This document shows, one piece after another, positions 1 to 11,284 of a DNA stretch of 64,000 bases. Below the pieces are notes generated by a model. That model was not told the DNA's origin. It did not search any database and worked only from the letters and a program-made list of their open reading frames with translations. Source of the DNA: Protula sp. h YS-2021 (Eukaryota; Annelida; Polychaeta; Sabellida; Serpulidae). The stretch's first letter is position 1. Each line of letters starts with the position of its first letter. The stretch is from contig OX457030.1 in NCBI GenBank assembly GCA_949752745.1, positions 72,496,686 through 72,560,685 of the forward strand. The letters run 5' to 3'. A program made the position numbers and the translations under genes.

Positions 1-1082
1 CCCACTATGAATAATTGAAGGACTTGCCTTAGAGCTACTGTCTTTCGGCTTTGAGCTATCACCAGAATGCAAGTTCGTGAACGGTTCGTTCGCGATTTCG
101 GCTTCTTTGAGGAGAAAGTCAACAAACATTCCAAAAGACGGAAAAGAGGATGTTTCTTCCTGGTGAGCAGCCACCTTTCTTCTCCATCGTTGAACTAGCC
201 AATCCGGTAATTTGTGCAATAGACGCCTATTCTCTCTAGGATCATCTAAGAACTAACGACCTGGAATAGTCTTCATACATGATCGGCATTGATGCAGGTA
301 ATCTGCAAAATGCCTCAGGCTTGCAGAATCCCTACTCTGTATTCTTGGGAAATTATCTATCTTGTCCCGCATTTTTTCACCAAGAATAAAGGGGTTTCCA
401 AAGCGACGATCGAGAGAACTAAAGGCGTTTGTAAAAGCGCTAGGGGAATCTACCAGAAAAAAAGCACTCTATGCACATTTTCGCCTCGCCAGCCGTATAC
501 CTAGCCAAGTAAGGTAACCTCTCCTCTTCCGGTATACCCCGACTAGAAATCAAGGTCTCGAAAGATTTTTTTCTAAACTGGGTACATCAAAACGTCACCC
601 ATAAATATTTCAGGCTCTGGAGGAGGTAGCCTAGCTAATGACAATTGGCTGCACAAAGTACCAAGCAGTACCTTTGTGCCAACGTCCGATACATCAGTCG
701 ATGCTTCATCTTTCACAGCTTTGTCGAGTAAACGCTTAATCTTTGAGTTTAATTCCTTCAAGAGGTCATCTGTTTCCTCTTCAAGACGCCTAAAGGTTGC
801 CAGATGTGCTACCAAAAGAGTCCCTTCTTCGTAGAACTTTGCATACAGATGAGTGTATTCATCAAGTTGCTCTATCAACTTATCTCGAACCGACTGAAGG
901 TGTGCAACATCACCAACATCCACTAAGATAGCATTAACATGTCGTACAGCCTGCTTGAAAGAGCGACTTGCTACCTCAAACTCTTTGATAGCCCGAGAAT
1001 CTGCCTTTTTATCTTGCTCTGGTTGAGCAGAAGCCTCATCTTGCTTCTTACTCTCCTCTTTAACAGAGGTTTCCATTGTCAA
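1..1082 (-). pseudogene. BEL/Pao retrotransposon gag remnant, copy 1
   Basis: On the minus strand this encodes a gag-like protein starting at 1082. It has an acidic/lysine-rich coiled N-terminal part and then a proline-rich stretch (LPPPEPEIF) typical of the BEL/Pao DUF1759 gag region. The first open stretch of 169 codons ends at a TAG at 573. Downstream the recognisable gag sequence continues to the window edge but is broken by further stops and a frame change near 370-480 and by a TAG near 260. The breaks are shared with the second copy at 51907-52416, so they predate the duplication. The rest of the element would lie left of the window. The gene is not functional as written. Confidence 0.85.
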
Positions 1083-3334
1083 ATTCTCAAACAGCTAAAC
1101 TCGAGATGATAAATTTGTATTACTGACACTGGATCACTAGAAGAATAAGAACTTTAACCTTAACGTTTGCTAAACTACTCTGCAAACTTAGCAGTAAACT
1201 TAAATAAGAGCAGGGAGCCAACCATCCATGAACACAACACATGGCCACCAAGAGTCCCACATAATGCCTCTATGTAAACTAAAACCAGAGAGGAGATGTG
1301 AAAATATAATTCACCGCTAAACTGAAACCGATTGGCCTGATGGCAACTGAAAGCCTGCTATCATTTGATCAAATGCATAATCTTCAACCTGAAACTAAAC
1401 TCACCAAGTTCAACCTGACAGTACTCTAGGCCGGGACCAAAGGCTACACGAAGCCAAACACTGAAGCTATACCAAGCTATAACCAGAGGCTACTTCAAGC
1501 CAGACCAAAGACCTTAATAAGTCAGAACCATAGGCTTTGGTAAGTCAGCTAAACCAACTGACTTGCTAGAGAAACTGGTCCACTCATTGGCACTAAACCA
1601 GGAGAAGTTTAGCATAAGCTATCATGCATTAAATAAATGCAAAAACCAGCCCTTTAGGCCAAAACAGAAGCCACAAAGGCTAAAGTTATGCTGAAGAACA
1701 GAGCAAAAGCACTGTGGAAACTAGCACCACATCTGAAAACCTGAAGCTCAGGTACAATCTTTGACTTCACACTGTAAAACCGTATAAAATGACTGGATAC
1801 GAAAAGGTGATGAAGTAAGTTGCTTGGGAATAAGTTTTTGTGAAGTAAAAGTGAGAAAAAAACAAATGATAAATATGTGTCCAAAAATGATTATATTGTA
1901 TTATATTACACTATTGTTAATTTAAATGGTTAAATTTGTATGTATTTGTGTTTTAATTATTTAACCAGAGGAATGTATTGTTTAAATCTGATAAAACAAT
2001 ACTAGGCCATCTGGCTTATTATAGAGCAATATTTTAGACCAGAGGAATATATTGTTGATGACGAATTCAACAATGATAAGACCATCTGGTTGTTGACAAC
2101 AAATAAATCCCTTTGTTTTTTTTTTTATAAAGTTAAAAAATAATAAGTATTCCTATGCATTTTAAACGGTCGAGATATGCGTAGTAGACCCTAATTTTAC
2201 AATGAATACATTTTAACAATACCTGATAATGTAGTTCTACCAACATACTTGCACTCCTTAGACAGAAATTGTGTTCCCTTTTTTTAACTCACAGGAGTGT
2301 ATGTTTACTAAACCGAAATTCGCTCTAGTTGAATGGTGACACAATGAAATAATCAAATACACTGAATTCTATTTCCAAACAACCGTAAAGGTTTTCAAGC
2401 GCCCGTGAACCTTTTTATCATTAATTTAACAATTTTAATAAACACTTATCAGTTAATTTACATCGAAAACGGGCTGTTTGATAAATACTCGATAACCAAA
2501 TAATACGCCAACTGGTTTCCTCAAATAATTCACTCCGCACGAAAAATGAAATAGAAAATAAGCTTGTTCAGACAACGAGGAATTGGGCCGGGCCGGGAAG
2601 GGTGGGAGAGGGGCGAGATTAGGAAGGGGTGGTCGAGTACTGTCCTTTTACCCCTACTCAAAGATTAAAAAACACATATATTTATATAAGTTGGACAGAG
2701 CTGTTCCATTACTCGTCTTTCTTTTTTACTGAAATATTGACAACAGAGCGAACGGGACAGAGGGAGGGGACAGAGGGACGGGGAGATCAGAGCAGCGACC
2801 TTTTTTATTTATTGGCCATCAAATACACGTAGACCTTCTTATGGTTTTACCAAAAACAGAACATGTTTAACACCATCAAAATAGTTTTAAACTCCATCAT
2901 TGCGATTGAACAATTCCAAATGGATTACAACCAAAGACAAACCAGAAATAACATTGTACAAGTAGTTTTTAAATTTTTACTTCAGCGTGATCAAAGACTC
3001 TCACATTTAGATGTTACATGCGAAACCCGTTTAATGAAACTCACAACCAAAGTCGCATATAAAGCGAAGCAGCTTTAAGGCTCACACATAAAGCGAAACG
3101 CCTTAGAGTGTTCAGTGTACTGCTTGCGATCAATGCCAAGGCCATTTGACAAGTACACAGCAGTTACAGAGAAAAATATACACAAGAGAACACCGGCGTA
3201 AATAAAACCATTAATACAGCATTTAAGGATAAGATTTTTTAAATATGTTGAGTTTATTTAAAAATATAATATACCTTTTAAGATTTGATCAATTTTGAAG
3301 GGTGTATTTAAAGTAACAACGTTAAAATCGTAGT
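1083..3334. other. AT-rich stretch, no gene seen
   Basis: It lies between the gag start and the integrase fragment. The ORFs here are short and match nothing I recognise. Positions 1430-1580 have a loose repetition of GGCTAC/AAGCC-type words. Two short inverted repeats sit at 1964-2013 and 2038-2090. A GC-rich patch (2580-2640) and purine-rich patch (2755-2800) follow. No sequence resembling the BEL LTR at 46399 is present, so the expected 5' LTR of the gag remnant is missing here. Confidence 0.6.
1964..2090. repeat. Two tandem short inverted repeats
   Basis: Two hairpin-like segments start with CCAGAGGAAT and end with CCATCTGG. Within each, an arm containing ATTGTT pairs imperfectly with an arm containing AACAAT. 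The two segments are about 75 bp apart and resemble each other, so a small foldback unit has been duplicated. The pair occurs again in copy 2 around 53298-53424. Confidence 0.5.
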
Positions 3335-4329
3335 TTAAAGATGGTGTGAACCAAAGCGTTTGCCTTCACTATCTAGATTTCTGTCACCGACTGCAAGTGT
3401 GACACTTCTCACAAAGCCATCAGATGACTTGTTAACTTCATGGACCTTCCCTAAAGACCACAAATTCCTTGGTACACAATCGTCTCGAATTAAGACTACG
3501 TCTCCAACAACGAAATTTCGCCGCTGACGTGTCCACTTTGATCTACGTTGCAAATAGTGGACATACTCCTGTTTCCAACGAGACCAAAACTGATCAACGA
3601 GGTATTGTACCCTCCTCCAGCGCTTTACCGAATAGACATCGTCACGTTGGAATTCACTCGGGGGAGAGACAACTACTTTCGTTTTTCCTGTTAGAAGGTG
3701 ATTTGGAGTGAGTGGCTCCAAGAAGTTTGGATCAGTTAAGGACTCAAGCGTAAGAGGTCTGCTATTCAGAACAGCAGATACTTCTGTCATGAAGGTATGA
3801 AGTGACTCATCATCCAAGTGAGAACCGTGTTGGTGCATAAGGGAGTCTAAAACACTTCGAACAGAACGAATGAGGCGCTCCCATGCTCCAGACATGTGGG
3901 AGGATGCAGGTGGATTCATCTGAAATTCGAATATGCAGTTATTCTCCAACAAGAAGCGTCTAACTGAGGGCTCTTGGATGTTCTTGAACTGTTCCTTCAA
4001 CTCTTTGGCAGCCCCAACAAAATTGGTGCCTTGGTCACATCTGAGGAGTGAGATAGGTCCGCGAATCGCTATAAATCGTCGGAGTGCATTAATAAACGAG
4101 CTGGTTGTCAGCGAGTTGACCACTTCAATATGTATAGCACGCGACGAAAGACATGTAAATATGCAACCCCATCGCTTCATCTCTCTTCGCCCCGACTTCA
4201 CAGTAAAAGGGCCAAACAAGTCCACACCACAGTGGGTGAAGGGTGCACTAGGTTGCATACGGTCTGCACGCAAATCGGCCATCTTCTGATGGGCAGCTTC
4301 TGCCCTCATCTTCCTGCAGATCACACAAA
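3335..4329 (-). pseudogene. Isolated BEL/Pao integrase fragment, copy 1
   Basis: An open frame of 329 codons on the minus strand matches the integrase part of the long BEL element at 47088-48000. It begins just after the zinc-binding HHCC region (CRKMRAEAA) and keeps the catalytic-core landmarks GVDLFGPF, RCDQGTNF and GAWERL, that is the D, D and E of the DDE triad, plus the basic C-terminal part. No reverse transcriptase or protease is attached: homology stops abruptly at about 4329 and 3344. It is therefore a fragment, although its own frame is unbroken, unlike the integrase of the long element. It shares orientation with the gag remnant and the LTR at 5304. Confidence 0.9.
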
Positions 4330-4930
4330 TTTTAGACTAAAATATGCCACAATTTGTGAGAAACCGTGGGTTAAAGACAACAGCTTTGCAGAGAGAAAAT
4401 AGACGTTTTTTACCACACGCAAAGCTTTCATATTTATTCCAGTGTCTTGATTTGCCCACATATGTGTATGGATTCGGGGGGGGGGGCGGGGGGGGGGAGA
4501 GATAATATACCCGAAATCTTTCCAACTGATCAGTACATTAATTGAACAAATATACTGAAAGCCCTCACTCTGGCTGAAGAAATAACTAATATATATATTT
4601 TTTTCCTTTTTTCCATCTATTCAACTCGAATTGGGAGAATTTTACACTCCAGGGGTGGGGAGGGGGGGGGGGGGAAGGGAAGATAGCTTACATTATTTTT
4701 CATTTTCAGAAATAGAATCCATATATTTTTAATATACTTGACGCACGCAAAGAGGGATTGGGGGTGGGTACCCAGATTTGAACCATATTCATTATTTGTT
4801 GACTTTTTTCACAACTGTTTTAATAGAATTTTTTAAACAAAGCACAAAAATACCAGTCACTCCTTTGACGGTGTCGCGGCAACAGTCCATGGAAAATACC
4901 GCATCCATCGAGGCGTCCTGTGCTGTGATC
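4330..4930. other. Non-coding spacer with G-runs
   Basis: It holds a G11-C-G10 run at 4476-4497 (G9-C-G11 in copy 2, 55810-55830) and a G-rich run at 4652-4680. The rest is AT-rich and I see no gene. The G-runs could form quadruplexes on the plus strand and are prone to sequencing error. Confidence 0.7.
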
Positions 4931-5213
4931 TGAGCGTTCCGTACGTTCCTGCATCGTACAGCACGTTCCTGTACCGTCCAGCGCGTACCTGAGCCGTCGA
5001 GCGCGGAGCTGGGTCGTCCAGCGCGTACCTGAGCCGTCGAGCGCGTAGCTGGGCCATTGAGCGCGTAGCTGGGTCGTCCAGGCGCGTATCTGAACTGTCG
5101 AGCGCGTAGCTAAGTCGTCCAGCGCGTACCTGAGTCGTCGAGCGCGTAGCTGAGTCGTCCAGCGCGTACCAGATCTGTCGAGGGCGTACCTGAGCCACCG
5201 AGCGCGTGGCCGG
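4931..5213. repeat. GC-rich ~21-bp minisatellite, copy 1
   Basis: Alternating units built on CAGCGCGTACCTGAG and GAGCGCGTAGCTGGG, joined by CGTC, give a ~21-bp period and a ~42-bp higher-order period, about 13 units. On the minus strand the array stays open for 122 codons (4857-5225) as an Arg/Ala-rich 14-residue repeat (ALDD..TRS..QVRAGR type). The open frame is probably a by-product of a period divisible by three. GC content is far above the surroundings. Confidence 0.85.
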
Positions 5214-5303
5214 GTGGGGGGGCATCGTGGTGGCCTCTGTTCTGCCCAGTCACTGGTTGGCTAACAAATGGATTTAGCCCTCCGTTTCAGTCTAATTGTC
5301 CAC

Positions 5304-5622
5304 TGTGACGGACGGGAAATAAAAGACCATTGCTGTTCTTTAACTAGTTTATTTCCTGTCCTGCCTCGCAATGTGGACTGCAATAAACAATAATAAATAT
5401 TTGAACACATTGCCATAAAATTAATGCCAAAATACCGATAATTAACAGATAAATTGAGCCAATATTTAATATAAATTACTCATGAAATATTTCTGACATA
5501 AAAACATTTCATTATTATAGCTAATTATAATCAAGTTCTTACCAATTGTGGCGGACTTTAGGGACCATATAAAGGTTAAGTGTACCATCTCAAAAAAAAA
5601 AACTAACACCAACTCCGCTACA
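5304..5622 (-). mobile_element. BEL LTR, internally deleted, copy 1
   Basis: It begins TGTGACGGACGG and ends CTCCGCTACA, matching the 480-bp LTR at 46399-46878 along its length except for a missing ~166 bp in the middle. The LTR has TG...CA ends on the minus strand. Just inside (left of 5304), the minus strand reads GTGGACAATTAG, where TGG could open a tRNA primer-binding site, so this may be a 5' LTR. Flanking 5-mers (TCCAC and CCTCC) do not form a target-site duplication. Confidence 0.85.
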
Positions 5623-5911
5623 CCTCCATTAATACTGGAATTACGTATAAAGATCAGCATAAGTTTTAATTAGGTAATTAGGTAATTAGGTTTAATCAGG
5701 TTTAATTCATCAGAGATACCCCTTTCTCCTACTCTCCCATACTCATATTTCACCGTACAGTGTAGTGAATCAAGGCAGTTGTGCATCTCCTCCAGTCCTG
5801 GACAGCTCTTGTGCTAAAACTTGGAGTGGATGCAAATTAATTTGAAAGAATACCGCAACAGCTCTGTCAATCAACCACAATAGCTTACATTTTGTCTTGA
5901 CTATCAGTTAT

Positions 5912-5944
5912 TGAGAGAGAAGAACGAAGAGAGGGAGAGAGAGG

Positions 5945-6004
<60 letters not shown>

Positions 6005-6034
6005 AAGAGAAGAGAGAGAGAAGAGAGAAGATAG
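5912..6034. repeat. (GA)n microsatellite, copy 1
   Basis: A near-perfect GA run from about 5949 to 5999 with interrupted GA on both sides. It is 6 bp longer than in copy 2 (57245-57361). Confidence 0.95.
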
Positions 6035-6845
6035 AAGACAGATATGTAAATTTATTTATTGAGTGGAATACTGACAAGCACAAGTTCATATCAACGGATG
6101 AACGCTAAAGAACCAGAAACATTTTCTTGGTGCCTTCGGAACTCGGCAGCTTCGAACATCAATCTGTCTCCCTGAACCAAATATCTTGTCCTAAATTGTG
6201 GAGGTAGATGTTAATGCAGTATAACACAATCAACACTAAGAATAGAACAAAGACACAAACCAAGCAAACATGTAAGTACCATATAATAAAGGTCATAATC
6301 TTTTATTAGGCTTTGGCTGTAAATTCACATTATGAGCAAAAACAAAGTTGCCGTTTTCATTACTTTTATTAAATATATCATCAATAAATGATCATGATTA
6401 TGTTCATGATTTTGGTAACGGGCATAAAACTTAACATTAGAATTAGTTCACACACAAATATATATTTAAATTCAAATTTAAAGAAATTAGTAAGTATTTA
6501 GGCAAATTGTCAACTCGTATTTTAGCTCACACTTTAGGCACATTATAAAGACATAAAAATTAGTCATAATTTGAATAATGCTATCCTGCAATGATCATGT
6601 TTCATTGAGACAGTTTATATAGGTATATAATAGTATAGCTGATAGTATGTTTACTTAGCATGTACGTAGAAGTATTTATTTGTCACACAAGTGATTTTTC
6701 TCACTTGCCCTTTTGATTTCAGCAAGCAACTTTATAAATAACTTCAGGAGAGAATAATTGCTATTGCAACATGGATGTTATGCACTTTCTCATGTCATAA
6801 AGTTGTGAATAAATTCTCCAAGCTTAGAAATTACTTTAATTGCAT

Positions 6846-6890
6846 AGAGAGAGAGAGAGTGAGAGAGTGGGAGAGAGAGAGTGAGAGAGT

Positions 6891-6946
<56 letters not shown>

Positions 6947-6975
6947 GGCAGACAGTGAGAGAGAAAGAGAGAGTT
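6846..6975. repeat. (GA)n microsatellite 2, copy 1
   Basis: GAGAGA runs are interrupted by GT and GGCAGACA. The tract is 12 bp longer than its partner in copy 2 (58173-58290). Confidence 0.95.
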
Positions 6976-7819
6976 GAATGTTTCGACCCGTCAGTCCTTA
7001 TGTTCAACATTAACATAATTGATATTTAATAGTATAACTGGCCATCGTTATGTCATTGTAAGAATTGGAATTGGGTTGTCTTCTAAGTTAATCAAATGAA
7101 AGCTATTGCAGTAAACAAATATTTCTTGTTGTATACTTGCGAATAAGATCACTCTAAGTGGGTAGGGGAAAGACAGTTGGATGCTTGAATGGCATTCACA
7201 ATAATTCAATCTGTAAATCATTAGCAAGCAATAATCTTTGTTGCATTGATTTGCAAAACAACCAAGCTTAACTTCAACCAATTTGATTTATAAAGGGAAC
7301 AAAATTCAACAAATATTTGCAAGTAACACGAGCAAGTGTCTAATTTAATCGTGTGTTTCATTTTGTTTATGAGACACCGAACTGTTCCATTGACTTGGCA
7401 CTGTTTGACATTGTAGCAGAGTAAACAAACACATTGCATCAAATTTAAGGTTTTACCATTTTCTGTTGCTGTCATCACGAGAAGATGTAGAAGCTATGTT
7501 CCGAGTCAGTTTTATCAGTAAAAGATAACAAAATAATAATTTATTTTTCCAACTGAGGCTATTGGACATAGAAGTCCGCGTTTTATGCAATGAAATTGTA
7601 CTTCAGAAGTTTATTTAGTTTTTTTTACAATTACAGTGTCCAATATAGGAAACAATAGTAAAAACACATCATTATGTTAGTAATAAACAGCGTATTCAGT
7701 GATGTACAGAGGAGATGTGCAGGGACATTGCTTTAAGAGAGATATATTCATTTTAGCCGGTCTCAGTTTTGTGTCATTGGGTTTGCAAAGGGCCCGAAAA
7801 ATATGGAATTTCGAATACA

Positions 7820-8005
7820 GGAGTGGTATTCTGCTCTGTCCTTATATTTTAGGACGTCCTTATTCTTGAGATTAGGTGGTTCATCCTTAATTTTTATCCT
7901 TATTTTTGAAAGATAAGATTTGAGGATAGAGCAGAATAGCTTTTTATCCTTATTTTTAAAAATAAGGACATCCTTAAAAATAAGGACAGAGCAGAATAAC
8001 ACTCC
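7820..8005. mobile_element. MITE-like foldback element, copy 1
   Basis: A 186-bp element whose ends are inverted repeats. The left end reads GGAGTGGTATTCTGCTCTGT and the reverse complement of the right end reads GGAGTGTTATTCTGCTCTGT, both followed by CCTTAT. Internal CCTTATTTTT and AAAAATAAGGA words extend the foldback. It has no coding capacity, as expected of a non-autonomous DNA transposon. I cannot define a clear target-site duplication. Confidence 0.75.
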
Positions 8006-9280
8006 AGGTCTCTGATAACAAACGCGGAAACAAATGCATGCTTATCTTTATCGAATATGGTCGTTTATTGTAATATATAGATTTAAATAAACAAGGTGTT
8101 CCAGTCTGAAAAAGGTACACAAACCATTTTCTTTAATTTTAGTGTGAAGAAAATATTAGTCAGTACAAAATATATCAATAACTGCAAGAGATATTACGCA
8201 CGAAAGAAGTACACTTCATTCCTTCTTGAACAATGGCAATAAATAATTACAGGATTCGAATACATTAAGCCTGATATCCATAATTGCCATGTATTTAGCA
8301 CCTTGGAAAGCGCTATGACTGTAAGATGTCTAAGCACCCTTAAGAAGAAAACATATTCCAATCACACGATTCAGAGTGTTCATTAAAATTCAAACCCTAC
8401 ATATAAGTACACACAAAGTTGATTTTCTCGGCCATGGCATATCTATAAGGGTCATAACTTTATTAAAATGTGGAAAATTATTTATAACACTATTATAATA
8501 GGTTTCTAACACAAAAAGAGCCCTATATCTATTTCAAAGTGATTTTGATGTATTTTTCCATTGACTTCTACGTTTCTCAGTTTTTCTGCTTCTATGTTTA
8601 TCACCCAAATAACTCCATTCCTGTTTTCTTGTGTAAATTTTGTGGAAGAAACTGTGAATCCGCTTATCGTCTCCCACGAATCTCTTTTCAGTATATTATC
8701 ACTCATTTATTCTCATAACTAAGATTTTAGTATGTTTCCATATAGAAAGAAATTATATAAAAGCACATATTTTTGCCATTGACATATATTTGTACATTTC
8801 TATCATAGTGTTTACGGTAAGGAGCGTGCCATATTTTCCCATGATAAGTTATTTTTTTACTGTGACTTGTGCTAATTTTGGATATTTTGTATTATATTTC
8901 ATTCTAACGAAAACAAAATCAGATCGTAGAACTAATTATGATTACTCAGTTCCTAATTTTTCCTGTTATTATTCTTATTGTTGGTCTCCTTCTTCTTCTT
9001 ATCATTATTAAACTCTGTAGGTGATGCAAAATTATTATAAAACTTACGAAAAGAACAAAGCTGAGCTTCATTAACGAGGCAACTGATTGCTACATAAAAG
9101 TAAAATTTGTTCGAACTTGAAGTGTCAACCAACTTCTGAAATTCACGCCCAAGGAGCCGTTTTTAAAAGGATGTCCGAAATACTTGTGTCGTGGTCGACA
9201 ATATTGAATTCTGTGATAGGAGATCTAACCCCCTGCTCTCGCTTAGGTGACGCAGTTGGAAAGGGCGTCATTCATCCGCT
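8006..9280. other. AT-rich spacer, no gene seen
   Basis: Short ORFs only (for example 8506-8706 minus and 8790-9011 plus), with low-complexity AT-driven composition and no motif I recognise. Confidence 0.6.
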
Positions 9281-9360
9281 TTCAATCAAGAGCCGAATTC
9301 GAACCTGGGACCTTGCTGTTACAAGGTTAACGCCCTAACCAGCTCAGCTAACTGTCAGTT
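9281..9360 (-). repeat. tRNA-derived SINE head, copy 1
   Basis: On the minus strand, TTAGCTGAGCTGGTTAGGGC resembles a tRNA D-arm with the pol III A box, followed by an anticodon-loop-like CTTGTAA and the B box GGTTCGAATTC. The layout is closest to a tRNA-Thr(UGU). The T stem does not pair (CCAGG against TCGGC) and no acceptor stem is convincing, so I call it a SINE head rather than a working tRNA gene. Confidence 0.65.
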
Positions 9361-11109
9361 CCCTGCTTTCCACTCCGACAGGACGATCATTTCCTGGATT
9401 CTCTTGTTAGCCAAACCCTATTCCTAGTGTAGGATATGTGCGTCAATACAAACATCTGAAAAATCAAGGGTGTGTGGACGAAAACGCTGTCGTCCACAGA
9501 TCGAATTCTTCAAGTAGATAAAGAACTGAACCGAATATCTTTCCACACTTTCTTCATGACATAATCATTACGAGGGAATCGCTGTCGCCCACAAAGCGAA
9601 TTCAAGAACCAGGGAAAGAGGAACATTTACTGTGTATTCGAGTCAGTTTCAAGCGTCAGCTACATAACTTTTCCACACTTCTAAAATTCATTCCTTGGCT
9701 TGAGCTCCCCCCCCCCCCCATAGATACTGTACACTTTTCAGTGCGCGCTTCCCTGTCCTTTCTCGCCCCCTTCCTTTCTTTTCCTTCCGGTGGATGACAA
9801 TAAAAGTTAAGAAATGGTACGGGAAGGATATCCCTCACTCAACTCCTTGTTCTTCGTTCTCTCTTCCGCAATTCTGCTACAAGAGGGAAAGGCCGATTCA
9901 CAGTTGATGTTTTAATCGATAATTTTCAAATTACAGTGTTTTATCTGGTTTTCAGAAAAATCTCAAGAAGTCGGCTTGCGTTCTAATGTTGAAGGTTTAA
10001 TTTTAAGTAATTCGATTATCATATATTTCGCATATCTTACTATAGTCTTATAAGTCATCCGTTAGAGGTCGGATGTCAGGAGTGCCATGGAAGACTTCCC
10101 TTCCCATCCAATGTATAACTTTTTTTTATAAATGTATATCTATATGGAAAAACATTTCATTAACACCTATTAGTGTCACCTCTTAAATGCTAATTCTCCT
10201 TTTTAAGTTCAACTGTACTTTCGAAAAACTCGACAATGAGGCACTTACCTCATGCTTTGTTCAGCACAGTTGGAATCATTATTTTCATCAGAGAGCTTAT
10301 AAACAAGCTCTCTGTTTTCATGTACTGTGCAGTGAATGGCAAAGGCTTGCATTCCAAATGTATTGATTGCTTCATAGAAGGAAAGATACATGTATTGAAT
10401 AGAAGTGTACTTGCTGTGATTCAGCAACTTCCTCGATGCACCAAAAAGCAATGTGCTCTCTGCGTTGCCAGTAAATTATAAAATATTTGTGTCGGAAAAG
10501 AAAAATATAAGCATACAAGACTGTCATTGCTATTGTTTGAATTCAGGATGTGTTATCAGTTTGCGGCTATGTGTAAGTAAATATTTAGCTGAATATATAA
10601 GAAGCATTTCTTAAATATAGCTTTAAAGATGTTTTTGATTTTTGTTCTATTCGAATACAGGCTTACTATATTGTCATGTCTAAGAATACACGAGCTTGTT
10701 GAGAGTATGCTGATTCTACATCCCTACTCCTTTTACGTAAACTTCTCAGCCTCAAGTTTTAATTTTTCGCAAAGCAAAAAGATTGGAAAGATTCATTTGA
10801 TGAGAAAGTAATTTGTCAAACAGTCATTTAGTCAACCAAGAAACACAAGTCAAATATTCATGAAATTTTCGATCACAGTTTCTTGAAATCAACTTCCACA
10901 TGGAGCACTTATACCAGAAAGGCACAATTTGGTGATAAGGTGAAAACGAAAAAAATCCCCCCGGTCTTCGGGGTACTTCGCAATTATTCCCTATTCAGTA
11001 GTTCAATAAATCACAATAATTCTCGTATTTTATGTTGTCGCTTAAGTCTTGTTTTAGTTTCATTGCTGTAGAATTAGCATGTGTTTATTTTCCAGGCCCA
11101 TAAATCAAA
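9361..11109. other. Spacer upstream of the ankyrin-cGLR gene
   Basis: It holds a C13 run at 9707-9719 (C9 in copy 2), a short perfect hairpin at 10290-10313, and AT-rich sequence. Overlapping plus and minus ORFs at 10236-10481 match nothing I know. Distal regulatory sequence for the downstream gene could lie here, but none is recognisable. Confidence 0.55.
10290..10313. other. Perfect 9-bp-stem hairpin
   Basis: AGAGAGCTT and AAGCTCTCT are perfect reverse complements separated by the six bases ATAAAC. It is present unchanged in copy 2 at 61601-61624. No flanking T-run marks it as a terminator and the role is unknown. Confidence 0.6.
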
Positions 11110-11117
11110 TATAAAAA
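11110..11117 (+). promoter_or_regulatory. TATA-box-like site for the ankyrin-cGLR gene
   Basis: TATAAAAA lies about 170 bp upstream of the gene's first ATG (11285). A start site near 11140 would place the 3 x ~51-bp repeat in the 5' leader. Positional inference only. Confidence 0.4.
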
Positions 11118-11125
11118 CCTCTGCC

Positions 11126-11279
11126 GCCTGTAACAAGGAGAGCCTGTGACTCATTATTAGATCAAAAGTCATACAGCCTGTACCAAGTGAAGCGTGCGAC
11201 TGATTGTTAGATCAAGAGCTATGCACAGTCTATGACAAGGAAAGCGTGTGACTCATTGTTAGATCAAAAAGACACGGCA
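11126..11279 (+). repeat. Three ~51-bp tandem repeats just before the ankyrin-cGLR ATG
   Basis: Units begin near 11126, 11176 and 11228. Each has the form (GCCTGTA)-(ACAAGG)-(AGCGTGTGACTCATTGTTAGATCAAAA) with a few differences. The last unit ends within 6 bp of the start codon. TGA within the third unit blocks upstream extension of the reading frame. Repeated in copy 2 at 62437-62590. Confidence 0.8.
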
Positions 11280-11284
11280 CAGCT

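Larger units (their letters stand above)
5623..7819. other. AT-rich spacer with two GA microsatellites
   Basis: I see no gene. GA/CT microsatellites lie at 5912-6034 and 6846-6975. All longer ORFs here are GA-repeat translations (Arg-Glu or Leu-Ser runs). The remainder is AT-rich with no recognisable coding or RNA gene. Confidence 0.7.

Noticed and set aside
3469..4402. Plus-strand ORFs opposite the integrase fragment (also 47095-48082 and 54803-55736)
   Set aside because: Antisense shadows of BEL integrase coding sequence.
5904..6108. Arg-Glu / Leu-Ser rich ORFs over GA tracts (also 6775-7029 and copy 2)
   Set aside because: They are translations of (GA)n microsatellites whose lengths differ between copies.
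9281..9360. A functional tRNA-Thr gene
   Set aside because: A and B boxes and a UGU-like loop are present, but the T stem does not pair and no acceptor stem forms.
10236..10481. Overlapping plus (81 codon) and minus (68 codon) ORFs
   Set aside because: Complementary shadows without motifs. Identity between the copies reflects recent duplication, not constraint.
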